Source: Klenkia brasiliensis (GTDB lineage: Bacteria > Actinomycetota > Actinomycetes > Mycobacteriales > Geodermatophilaceae). From it: 64,000 bases of DNA. The notes under the pieces are model-generated. The model was not told where the DNA came from. It saw nothing but the letters and a program-made list of their open reading frames with translations, and made no database searches. The position numbers and the translations under genes are program-made. Below, in pieces: positions 26,708 to 34,056 of the stretch (within the stretch, counting starts at the first letter, position 1; the number at the start of each line of letters is the position of its first letter). The stretch is from assembly GCF_900100695.1 (NCBI RefSeq), contig NZ_FNCF01000002.1, forward strand, positions 620,001 through 684,000, given 5' to 3'.

Positions 26708-27675
26708 TCAACGAATCCCTCGCCGCGACGTCGGACACCCTGTTCTCGGTCGCGGTGGGGCTGTACTCCCTGGCCGTCGTCGCGTTCTGCGCCGAGCTGG
26801 CCTTCGGCGGCCGCACGGCCCCGGCCCGCGAGCTGGTCGCCGCCGGCGGCGGCACGGTCCAGCGGCCCGTCCCGGCCGCCGCGGGCGGTGCCGACGACGA
26901 GCCGGCCCGCGCCCGCCGCTGGGGCATGGTCGCCATGGCGCTGACCGCGCTGGGGGCCCTCGTGCAGGCGGGGGTGCTGCTCACCCGCGGCCTGGCCACC
27001 GGCCGGCTGCCGTGGGGCAACATGTACGAGTTCGGCACCGCCGTCGTGCTGGTCGCCGTCGTGGTCTACCTGGTGCTGGCCGTGCGCACCCCGGCCCTGC
27101 GGCACATCGGCATCTTCGTGCTCGCCCCGGTCGTGCTCTCCATGGTCGGCATCGGGCTGTTCCTCTACGCCTCCGCCGGCCCGCTGGTCGCCGCGCTGCG
27201 CTCGGCCTGGCTGGCCGTGCACGTCACCACCGCGATCCTCGGCTTCGGCATCTTCTTCGTCTCGGGCATCGCCAGCGTGATGTACCTGGTGCGCTCCCGG
27301 TACGAGGCCAAGGTCGCCGCCGGGGAGCAGCCGATGTCGCGCATCGTGCACCGGCTGCCCGGTGCCGCGGCGCTGGACCGCACCGCGCACCGCACCGCCG
27401 TCTTCGGCTTCCCGATCTGGACGTTCGCGGTCATCGCCGGCGCGATCTGGGCCGAGAGCGCCTGGGGCCGGTTCTGGGGCTGGGACCCCAAGGAGACCTG
27501 GGCCTTCATCGCCTGGGTGGTCTACGCGGCCTACCTGCACGCCCGCACCACCGCCGGCTGGCGGGGCCGGCCCTCGGCCTGGATCAACGTCGTGGGCCTG
27601 GGCGTGATGGTGTTCAACCTGCTCTACGTGAACATGGTGTCCACCGGCCTGCACTCCTACGGCGGGCTCAACTGA
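26704..27675 (+). CDS. ccsB: Cytochrome c biogenesis protein CcsB (CcsA family)
   Basis: 323 residues, about eight membrane segments. The tryptophan-rich heme-binding WWD motif is WGRFWGWDPKETWAFIAW; the external histidines lie near AYLHARTTAGWRG. NMYEFGTAVVLVAVVVY is also conserved. It exports heme and presents it to apocytochrome c with ResB. Equivalent to Rv0529. Last gene of the hem-ccs run; a hairpin at 27691-27716 follows. Confidence 0.94.
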   Translation: MINESLAATSDTLFSVAVGLYSLAVVAFCAELAFGGRTAPARELVAAGGGTVQRPVPAAAGGADDEPARARRWGMVAMALTALGALVQAGVLLTRGLATGRLPWGNMYEFGTAVVLVAVVVYLVLAVRTPALRHIGIFVLAPVVLSMVGIGLFLYASAGPLVAALRSAWLAVHVTTAILGFGIFFVSGIASVMYLVRSRYEAKVAAGEQPMSRIVHRLPGAAALDRTAHRTAVFGFPIWTFAVIAGAIWAESAWGRFWGWDPKETWAFIAWVVYAAYLHARTTAGWRGRPSAWINVVGLGVMVFNLLYVNMVSTGLHSYGGLN

Positions 27676-27690
27676 CACCGTTGTAACTCT

Positions 27691-27716
27691 CCGTCACCCC
27701 CACTACTGGGGGACGG
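27691..27716 (+). terminator. Bulged hairpin after ccsB
   Basis: CCGT-CA-CCCCC pairs with GGGGGACGG around an ACTACT hexaloop, giving a 9-bp stem with a 2-nt bulge, 15 nt after the ccsB stop. Likely transcription end of the hem-ccs unit; no U tract. Confidence 0.4.
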
Positions 27717-27730
27717 ACGGGCCCGAACAC

Positions 27731-28168
27731 GTGCTGAACCGGCTGGTCCGTGGCACGCTGCACCCATGCGCGCGCAGTCAGGCCACCACCGTGGGTAAGC
27801 ACTCGGCCCTCGACGGGTCCACCGTGCACCCGTTGGTGGCCGACGCGCTGCAGCGCCGCCAGCACGCCGCGGCCCCGGGCCGCGCCCCGAACGTGGTGCA
27901 GCACCAGGCGGCCGACACCCGACCGACGGCGGTCGGCTGGCCCGACGGGCCCCGCCGCGGCGACGGCCTGGGCTGGCCCGGCGGCGAGCCCGCGGAGGCG
28001 GCCGACCGGCTCCCCGTGCACCCGGACGACGACGGCTCGGTGCTGGCGGTGCTGGACGCGGCCGCCGAGCAGGACGCCGAGGTGCCCGCGCCGCCGGTGC
28101 GGCGCACCGGCTGGCGGCGGTTCTTCGGTGGCGGCCACTCCACGAGCCGGCCCACCACCGCGGCCTGA
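27731..28168 (+). CDS. Hypothetical hydrophilic protein
   Basis: 145 residues from GTG 27731, or 125 from GTG 27791. Rich in Ala, Pro, Arg, His and Asp with no hydrophobic segment. Recognisable stretches are STVHPLVADALQRRQH and DDDGSVLAVLDAAAEQDAEV, ending in a basic RRTGWRRFFGGGHS motif. I do not recognise a family. It lies between the ccs genes and a convergent small membrane-protein gene, stops facing each other 2 nt apart. Codon third positions are GC-rich, favouring a real gene, but the start is not fixed by any ribosome binding site. Confidence 0.45.
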   Translation: MLNRLVRGTLHPCARSQATTVGKHSALDGSTVHPLVADALQRRQHAAAPGRAPNVVQHQAADTRPTAVGWPDGPRRGDGLGWPGGEPAEAADRLPVHPDDDGSVLAVLDAAAEQDAEVPAPPVRRTGWRRFFGGGHSTSRPTTAA

Positions 28169-28170
28169 CC

Positions 28171-28398
28171 TCAGGCGGGGGCGGACCCGTCGTCGCGGCG
28201 GGTGCGGCGGTCGAGCTCGCGGAGGAAGTCCGGGTCGTCGTCGGGCGCCACGAAGCGCTGCGGGGGCCGGGGACCGCGCGGCGGCCGGGGCCGGCGCGCA
28301 CCGCCACCGCCCCCGCCGTTGCCGCCCTGGGTGGCGGCCGCCCGCATGACGAGCACGACCACCGCGATGGCGATCACCAGCATGACCAAGAAGACCAC
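28171..28398 (-). CDS. Small single-pass membrane protein
   Basis: 75 residues. N-terminal transmembrane segment VVFLVMLVIAIAVVVLVM, a glycine-rich linker (GGNGGGGGG), a basic Pro/Arg stretch, then an acidic DDDPDFLRELDRR tail. The tail looks like a short interaction helix. GTG 28398 is chosen because GGAGAGGTGG lies just upstream. It is divergent from the Lrp-family gene with 72 bp between starts. Function unknown; the topology suggests a small membrane-anchored adaptor (inference). Confidence 0.6.
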   Translation of the reverse strand: MVFLVMLVIAIAVVVLVMRAAATQGGNGGGGGGARRPRPPRGPRPPQRFVAPDDDPDFLRELDRRTRRDDGSAPA

Positions 28399-28470
28399 CG
28401 GTCCACCTCTCCCCGCAGTCGTGCACGACCCACCGGACCCCCAATGTAGGCGCCCCGGCGATACTCGGGG

Positions 28471-28980
28471 GTGCCCACCGCGGGGCACCGCGCAAACCGA
28501 CCGCGCGGACCCACCGGCGACCAGGAGGACGACATCGACGCCGTCGACGAGCAGCTCCTCGCGCTGCTGCAGGCCAACGGCCGGGCCAGCTACGCCGAGC
28601 TGGCCCGGCAGGTCGGCCTGTCCGCCCCCGCGGTGCACGAGCGGGTCGGCAAGCTCGAGACCGCCGGGGTGATCACCGGCTACACCGCGGTCGTCGACCC
28701 GGCCGCCGTGGGGCTGGGGGTGACCGCGCTCATCGGCGTCATCGACAGCGACGAGGTCGACGACGTGGGCATCCTGGAGGCGATGTCCGCGCTGCCGCAC
28801 GTCGAGGACTGCTGGCGGACGGCGGGCACCGAGGGCTACGTGCTCAAGGTCCGGGTGACCGACATCCCGGCACTCGAGGACACCATCAACGCGTTGAACC
28901 GGATCCGGGGCGTCGCACGCACCCGGACGACCGTCGTGCTGTCGACCAAGTGGGAGGGCCGCCATGGCCGCGCAGAGTGA
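28471..28980 (+). CDS. Lrp/AsnC-family transcriptional regulator
   Basis: 169 residues from the GTG at 28471. N-terminal helix-turn-helix (DAVDEQLLALLQANGRASYA, LARQVGLSAPAVHERVGKLE) and C-terminal RAM ligand-binding domain (ALIGVIDSD ... VEDCWRTAGTEGYVLKVRVT). Lrp/AsnC proteins sense amino acids or related metabolites and form octamers. The first ~20 residues (Pro/Arg/Gly-rich) are not part of the fold, so the true start may be internal. It overlaps the DUF4229 gene by 17 nt. Target genes unknown. Confidence 0.82.
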   Translation: MPTAGHRANRPRGPTGDQEDDIDAVDEQLLALLQANGRASYAELARQVGLSAPAVHERVGKLETAGVITGYTAVVDPAAVGLGVTALIGVIDSDEVDDVGILEAMSALPHVEDCWRTAGTEGYVLKVRVTDIPALEDTINALNRIRGVARTRTTVVLSTKWEGRHGRAE

Positions 28981-29290
28981 GCAGGACCGGCCGGTGAGCC
29001 CGACCGGGGGCCCGGCCCAGGCACCGTCGGTGTGGCCGCTGCTGGCCCTCTACACCCTCGGCCGGCTGCTGCTGGCCGCCGCGCTCGTCGCCCTGCTCTG
29101 GGTGCTGGGCCTGGGCAGCTTCCCCGGCCTGCTGTTCGGGCTGCTGCTGTCGATGCCGCTGTCGTTCGTGCTGCTGCGCCCGCTGCGCGACAGGCTCACC
29201 GAGGCCATGGCCGCCCGCTCGGTCACCCGCCGGGCCAGCAAGGCCGACCTGCGCGCCCGGCTCAAGGGCACCGACGACCCGGTCAGCTGA
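28964..29290 (+). CDS. DUF4229 membrane protein
   Basis: 108 residues. Two membrane segments (LLALYTLGRLLLAAALVALLW-like at ~25-45 and FPGLLFGLLLSMPLSFVLLR at ~52-70) and a basic C-terminal tail (SVTRRASKADLRARLKG). This is the DUF4229 family, usually next to menA in actinobacteria (Rv0531-like position). ATG 28964 has GGGAGGG upstream and starts inside the Lrp gene. Its last 8 nt overlap menA convergently. Role unknown. Confidence 0.78.
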   Translation: MAAQSEQDRPVSPTGGPAQAPSVWPLLALYTLGRLLLAAALVALLWVLGLGSFPGLLFGLLLSMPLSFVLLRPLRDRLTEAMAARSVTRRASKADLRARLKGTDDPVS

Positions 29291-30152
29291 GCGCGAGCCC
29301 CAGCGCGAACACCACGCCGGTCACCAGGGTGGCCCGGCCGGTCCCGCCCAGCGCGGCGATCAGCGCCGGCCCCCGGGCGCCGGAGAGCACGGTGCGCACC
29401 GGGGGGACGGCGACGGGTGCGGCCAGCAGCCCCAGCAGCGCCCACGGGCGGTCCAGGCCGACCAGCGCCACCACCACGAAGGCCGCGACCACCAGGCCGG
29501 TGAAGAACCAGCGGGTGGGCTGCTCGCCGAGCAGCACCGCGAGCGTCCGCTTGCCCACCGCGGCGTCGCCGTGCACGTCGCGCAGGTTGTTCACCACCAG
29601 GATCGCGGTGATGAGCAGGCCCACCGGCACCGCGGCGGCGAAGGCCAGCCCCTCGACGGTGCGGGTCTGGCCGAACGTCGTCCCCACGGTGGCGACCAGG
29701 CCGAAGAACACGAAGACGAACACCTCGCCCAGCGCCCGGTAGCCGTAGGGGATCGGGCCGCCGGTGTAGGTCCAGGCGGCCAGGATGCTCACCGCGCCGA
29801 CCGCGACCAGCCACCAGCTCGACAGCGCCGCCATGGCCAGCCCGGCCAGCCCGGCCACGGCGAAGGACAGCACGGCGGCCACCAGCACCGCCCGTTCGCT
29901 CGCCGCACCCGACCCGACCAGCCGCATCGGGCCGACCCGGTCGGCGTCGGTGCCGCGGCGGCCGTCGGAGAAGTCGTTGGCGTAGTTGACCCCCACCTGC
30001 AGGGCGAGCGCCACCACCAGGGCCAGCAGCGCCGGCAGCGGCCGGAAGGCCTCCAGCGCCACCGCGACGCCGGTGCCCACCAGCACCGGGGCGACCGCGG
30101 CGGGCAGGGTGCGGGGCCGGGCTCCGGCCAGCCACTGGGCGGGGGTGGCCAT
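29283..30152 (-). CDS. menA: 1,4-dihydroxy-2-naphthoate polyprenyltransferase
   Basis: 289 residues, about eight or nine membrane segments, UbiA superfamily. The two Asp-rich motifs are NYANDFSDGRRGTDADR and VVNNLRDVHGDAAVGKRTLA, which bind the prenyl diphosphate through Mg2+. It attaches the polyprenyl tail to DHNA and forms demethylmenaquinone at the membrane. The ATG overlaps the menE stop (ATGA), so menE-menA are co-translated. It converges with the DUF4229 gene. Confidence 0.94.
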   Translation of the reverse strand: MATPAQWLAGARPRTLPAAVAPVLVGTGVAVALEAFRPLPALLALVVALALQVGVNYANDFSDGRRGTDADRVGPMRLVGSGAASERAVLVAAVLSFAVAGLAGLAMAALSSWWLVAVGAVSILAAWTYTGGPIPYGYRALGEVFVFVFFGLVATVGTTFGQTRTVEGLAFAAAVPVGLLITAILVVNNLRDVHGDAAVGKRTLAVLLGEQPTRWFFTGLVVAAFVVVALVGLDRPWALLGLLAAPVAVPPVRTVLSGARGPALIAALGGTGRATLVTGVVFALGLALS

Positions 30153-31285
30153 CAGGCTCCTTCGATCAGGCGGGCGACGGCCCGGCGGTCGGGCTTGCCG
30201 GTGTGCAGCAGGGGGACGGCGTCCACCAGCAGCAGCTCCTTGGGGGCGGCGGGGGCGCCCAGGCGGTCGGCCACCCAGGGGCGCAGGGCGGCCAGCTGCG
30301 GGTCGGCGCCGGGGGCGGGCACCACGGCGGCGACCACCCGCTGGCCCCACTCCGGGTCCGGCCGGCCGGCGACCACGGCGTCGGCGACGTCGGGGTGCTC
30401 GCGCAGCGCGGCCTCGACCGCCTGCGGGGCGACGTTGACCCCGCCGGAGACGAGCACGTCGTCCAGCCGGCCGTGCACCTGCAGCCGGCCGTCCACCAGC
30501 GACCCCGCGTCGCGGGTGCGGAACCAGCCGTCCACGAACGCCTCGGCCGTGGCCGCCGGGTCCAGCCGGTAGCCCAGCGCCAGCTGCGGGCCGGCCAGCT
30601 CGACGCCGCGGTCGGCCACCCGCACCCCGACGCCGTCCAGCGGGACGCCGTCGTAGACGCAGCCGCCCGCGGTCTCGCTCATGCCGTAGGTGGTCACGAC
30701 GGCCACGCCCTCGGCGCGGGCCCGCTCCAGCAGGGCCGGGTCGGTGGCGGCACCGCCGACCAGCACGGCGTCCAGGGCGCGCAGCGCGTCGGGCTCGGTG
30801 TCGAGGTGGCGGCGCAGCTGCGTGGGCACCAGCGCGGTGTACCGCCGTCCGCCGGGCACCCGGGGCAGCGCGTCGGCCAGCCGCTCGCCGGGGCCCAGCA
30901 CCGCCGGCGGCGCGCCGGCGAGCGCGGAGCGCACCAGCACCTGCAGCCCGGCGACGGCGCTCACCGGCAGCGCCAGCAACCAGCCGCCGGCGCCGCCGAG
31001 GCGGTCCAGGGTCGCGGTGGCCGAGGCGCGCAGCGCCGCGGCGGGCAGCAGCACGCCGCGGCCGTCGCCGGTGGACCCCGAGGTGAGGACGACGAGGTCG
31101 GCGCCGTCCTCCAGCGGGAGGTCGGGCCGCAGCACCGCGCGGGCGCGGCCGGCCGGGCCGGGGTCGGCGGGGACCACGGCCAGCGGTGCGCGCCCGTCGA
31201 GGGCGGCCAGCACGTGCGGCCACACGTCGGTCAGCACCGCGGGGCCCAGGGCCGGCGCGGGCACCAGGGTCAGCCGCCGCTCCAC
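30152..31285 (-). CDS. menE: o-Succinylbenzoate-CoA ligase
   Basis: 377 residues, a compact adenylate-forming enzyme. Motifs: LVVLTSGSTGDGRGVLLP (P-loop), TTYGMSETAGGCVYDGVPL, GWFRTRDAGSLVDGRLQVHG, LDDVLVSGGVNVAPQAVEAA, and the C-terminal catalytic lysine in PLLHTGKPDRRAV. It activates o-succinylbenzoate to its CoA ester in menaquinone synthesis. GTG 31285 is set by a leaderless -10 (TAGGCT) 8 nt upstream; longer reading frames run into menC on the other strand. Divergent from menC with 36 bp between starts. Confidence 0.92.
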   Translation of the reverse strand: MERRLTLVPAPALGPAVLTDVWPHVLAALDGRAPLAVVPADPGPAGRARAVLRPDLPLEDGADLVVLTSGSTGDGRGVLLPAAALRASATATLDRLGGAGGWLLALPVSAVAGLQVLVRSALAGAPPAVLGPGERLADALPRVPGGRRYTALVPTQLRRHLDTEPDALRALDAVLVGGAATDPALLERARAEGVAVVTTYGMSETAGGCVYDGVPLDGVGVRVADRGVELAGPQLALGYRLDPAATAEAFVDGWFRTRDAGSLVDGRLQVHGRLDDVLVSGGVNVAPQAVEAALREHPDVADAVVAGRPDPEWGQRVVAAVVPAPGADPQLAALRPWVADRLGAPAAPKELLLVDAVPLLHTGKPDRRAVARLIEGA

Positions 31286-31293
31286 GGGCAGCC

Positions 31294-31299
31294 AGCCTA
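31294..31299 (-). promoter_or_regulatory. -10 element of leaderless menE promoter
   Basis: TAGGCT on the minus strand, 8 nt before the menE GTG. It shares a 36-bp divergent region with the menC promoter, so the two polymerase footprints must overlap. Confidence 0.5.
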
Positions 31300-31309
31300 C
31301 GGACGTCCT

Positions 31310-31315
31310 TACGAT
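31310..31315 (+). promoter_or_regulatory. -10 element of leaderless menC promoter
   Basis: TACGAT, 6 nt before the menC GTG. No Shine-Dalgarno precedes the start. The hexamers of menE and menC are 10 bp apart, so simultaneous initiation in both directions is unlikely. Confidence 0.5.
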
Positions 31316-31321
31316 CACCGG

Positions 31322-32269
31322 GTGGACCCGCAGCTGACCGACCTCCGGGTCTACCGCACCCCGCTGCGCACCCGGTTCCGCGGCATCGACGTCCGTGACG
31401 GCGTGCTGGTGCGCGGCCCGGCCGGCTGGGGCGAGTTCTCCCCGTTCTGGGACTACGCCGACGCCGAGGTCACCCGCTGGTGGGCCGCGGCCGTCGAGGC
31501 GGCCGTCGTGGGCTGGCCGGCGCCGGTGCGCGACGCCGTCCCGGTCAACTGCACGGTGCCCGCGGTCGACCCGGAACGGGCGCACGCCGTGGTCACCGCC
31601 TCGGGCTGCCGCACGGCCAAGGTCAAGGTCGCCGAGCCCGGCCAGACCGACGCCGACGACGAGGCCCGCGTGGAGGCCGTCCGCGACGCGCTCGGCCCGG
31701 GCGGGGCGGTGCGGGTGGACGCCAACGCCGCCTGGTCGGTCGACCGCGCCGTGGAGCGCATCCGCACGCTGGACCGCTACGACCTGGAGTACGTGGAGCA
31801 GCCCTGCGCCACCGTCGAGGAGCTGGTCGCGCTGCGCCGCCGGGTCGAGGTCCGGGTGGCCGCCGACGAGGTGGTCCGCCGCTCGGCCGACCCGGCCGGG
31901 GTGGACCTGCGGGAGGCGTGCGACGTCGTCGTCCTCAAGGTGCAGCCCCTCGGCGGCGTGCGGGCCGCGCTGGCCGTCGCGCAGGCGCACGGGCTGCCCT
32001 GCGTGGTGTCCTCGGCGCTGGAGTCCTCGGTGGGCATCGCCGCGGGGGTCGCGCTGGCCGCCGCGCTGCCCGAGCTGCCCTTCGCCTGCGGGCTGGCCAC
32101 CGTCGCGCTGTTCACCGACGACGTCACCGCGGAGCCGCTGCTGCCGGTGGACGGCGCGCTGCCGGTGCGCGCGGTGGTGCCCGACCGGGTGCCGGCCGCC
32201 GACCCCGCGACCGAGCAGCGCTGGCGGGACCGGCTGGACCGGGTGACCGCGGTGGGGACCCCGGCGTGA
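31322..32269 (+). CDS. menC: o-Succinylbenzoate synthase
   Basis: 315 residues, enolase superfamily. KVKVAEPG carries the catalytic Lys pair, VRVDANAAWS the first metal-binding Asp, YVEQPCAT the Glu and VAADEVVRRS the Asp; the second Lys lies in VVVLKVQPLGG. It dehydrates SHCHC to o-succinylbenzoate. Short, about the length of Rv0553. Leaderless GTG at 31322. Stop overlaps menD (GTGA). Confidence 0.93.
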   Translation: MDPQLTDLRVYRTPLRTRFRGIDVRDGVLVRGPAGWGEFSPFWDYADAEVTRWWAAAVEAAVVGWPAPVRDAVPVNCTVPAVDPERAHAVVTASGCRTAKVKVAEPGQTDADDEARVEAVRDALGPGGAVRVDANAAWSVDRAVERIRTLDRYDLEYVEQPCATVEELVALRRRVEVRVAADEVVRRSADPAGVDLREACDVVVLKVQPLGGVRAALAVAQAHGLPCVVSSALESSVGIAAGVALAAALPELPFACGLATVALFTDDVTAEPLLPVDGALPVRAVVPDRVPAADPATEQRWRDRLDRVTAVGTPA

Positions 32270-34056
32270 ACCCGGCCACCGCCTTCGCCCGCGTGCTGGT
32301 CGACGAGCTCGTCCGCGGCGGGGTCACCGACGCCGTCGTCTGCCCGGGCTCGCGCTCGGCCCCGGTCGCCCTGGCGCTGCACCAGGCCGAGCTCTCGGGC
32401 CGGCTGCGGCTGCACGTGCGCATCGACGAGCGCACCGGCTCCTTCCTGGCCCTGGGCCTGGCCAAGGCCACCGGCCGGCCGGTGCCGGTGCTCACGACGT
32501 CGGGGACGGCGACCGCCCACCTGCTCGCCGCCGCGCTGGAGGCCGACCAGTCCGGCATCCCGCTGCTGCTGCTCACCGCCGACCGGCCCCCCGAGCTGCG
32601 CGGCACCGGCGCGAACCAGACGGTGGACCAGCCGGGCATCTACGGCGGCACGGTGCGCTGGGCCGCCGACCTCGGCGTGCCCGAGGAGGGCCGGGAGGCC
32701 GCGCAGAACCGGTACTGGCGCTCCACCGCGGCGCGGGCGCTGCTGGTGGCGGCCGGCGCGCTGTCCGGTGACCCGGGACCGGTGCACCTGAACCTGGCGC
32801 TGCGCGACCCGCTGCTGCCCGACGAGCACGACCCGCGCCCGGCACCGCCCTCGGGGGTGTGGGCCGGCCGGCCCGACGGCGCCCCCTGGACGTCGGTCGC
32901 CCCCGGCACCGGCCCCGGGACCGGGCCGGGCGCGATGGTGACCACCCCGCCGGCGCCGGGCGCCGCCGGCCCGGTGCGCGCCCGCCGCACCCTGGTCGTC
33001 GCCGGGGACGCGCCGGTCGCGCTGGGCCGCAGCACCGCCGTGGTGGCCGGCCAGCGCGGCTGGCCGGTGCTGGGCGAGCCCAGCAGCGGCACCTGGGGCG
33101 GCAGCACCTCCGTGCGCGGCACCGCGTTGCTGCTGGGCACCGACTGGGCCGCCGCGCACCGGCCCGACCGGGTCCTGGTCGTCGGCCGCCCGACGCTGAG
33201 CCGGCCGGTCTCGGCGCTGCTGGCGCACCCCGACGTCGTGGTCGACACCGTCTCCCCGCACCCCCGCTGGCCCGACGCCGGCCGGGGCTCCACCCGGGTC
33301 GGCGGGGTGCTGCCCGACCCGGGCGCGGTGCTCGGCGAGCTGGACATCTCCGGGCACGTGGTCCCCGACGGCTGGGCGCAGGAGTGGACCGACGCCGCCG
33401 CCCGCGTGGGCGCCGCGGTCGACCGGGTGCTGGACGCCACCCCCCGGCTCACCGCCCCCCGCCTGGCCCGCGACCTGGTCGCCGGGCTGCCCGCCGGCGC
33501 GCTGCTGGTGCTCGGCTCGTCCAACCCGGTGCGCGACGTCGACCGGTACGCGGTGCCGCGCGCGGGGCTCACGGTGCTGGCCAACCGCGGGGTGGCCGGC
33601 ATCGACGGCACCGTCTCCACCGCGGTCGGCGCGGCCCTGGCCCACCAGGGCGCCGGCGGCGGCCCGGCCTTCGCCCTGCTGGGCGACCTGACGTTCCTGC
33701 ACGACCTGCAGGGCCTGCTGCTCGGCGACGGCGAGACCGTGCCCGACCTGACCCTGGTGGTGCCCGACAACGACGGCGGGGGCATCTTCGCCCAGCTCGA
33801 GCCCGGCCGGCCCGAGCACGCCGCGGGGTACCGCCGGGTCTTCGGCACCCCGCACGGCCGGGACCTGGTCGGGGTGGCCCGGGCGCTGGGGTGGGCGGCG
33901 ACGTCGGTGCACGACCCCGACGGCCTGCGCGGCGCCCTGGCACTCGGCGGGCCGCGGGTGGTCGTGGTCCGGGGCGACCAGCGCGCGGAGGCCGAGCTGG
34001 CCCGCACGCTGCGGGAGGCCGCCGGCGCCGCGCTGGACCAGTCGCAGCGTTCCTAG
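32266..34056 (+). CDS. menD: SEPHCHC synthase (MenD)
   Basis: 596 residues, thiamine-diphosphate enzyme. DAVVCPGSRSAPVALALH, VLTTSGTATAHLLAA and LLLLTADRPPELRGTGANQT in the N-terminal domain; ThDP motif GDLTFLHDLQGLLLGD with VVPDNDGGGIFAQLEP in the C-terminal domain. It adds a succinyl-semialdehyde unit from 2-oxoglutarate to isochorismate. A Gly/Pro-rich linker at ~215-245 (TGPGTGPGAMVTTPPAPG) is an insertion relative to shorter homologues. Start overlaps menC. It converges with menF, and both end on a shared CTAG at 34053-34056. Confidence 0.95.
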   Translation: MNPATAFARVLVDELVRGGVTDAVVCPGSRSAPVALALHQAELSGRLRLHVRIDERTGSFLALGLAKATGRPVPVLTTSGTATAHLLAAALEADQSGIPLLLLTADRPPELRGTGANQTVDQPGIYGGTVRWAADLGVPEEGREAAQNRYWRSTAARALLVAAGALSGDPGPVHLNLALRDPLLPDEHDPRPAPPSGVWAGRPDGAPWTSVAPGTGPGTGPGAMVTTPPAPGAAGPVRARRTLVVAGDAPVALGRSTAVVAGQRGWPVLGEPSSGTWGGSTSVRGTALLLGTDWAAAHRPDRVLVVGRPTLSRPVSALLAHPDVVVDTVSPHPRWPDAGRGSTRVGGVLPDPGAVLGELDISGHVVPDGWAQEWTDAAARVGAAVDRVLDATPRLTAPRLARDLVAGLPAGALLVLGSSNPVRDVDRYAVPRAGLTVLANRGVAGIDGTVSTAVGAALAHQGAGGGPAFALLGDLTFLHDLQGLLLGDGETVPDLTLVVPDNDGGGIFAQLEPGRPEHAAGYRRVFGTPHGRDLVGVARALGWAATSVHDPDGLRGALALGGPRVVVVRGDQRAEAELARTLREAAGAALDQSQRS

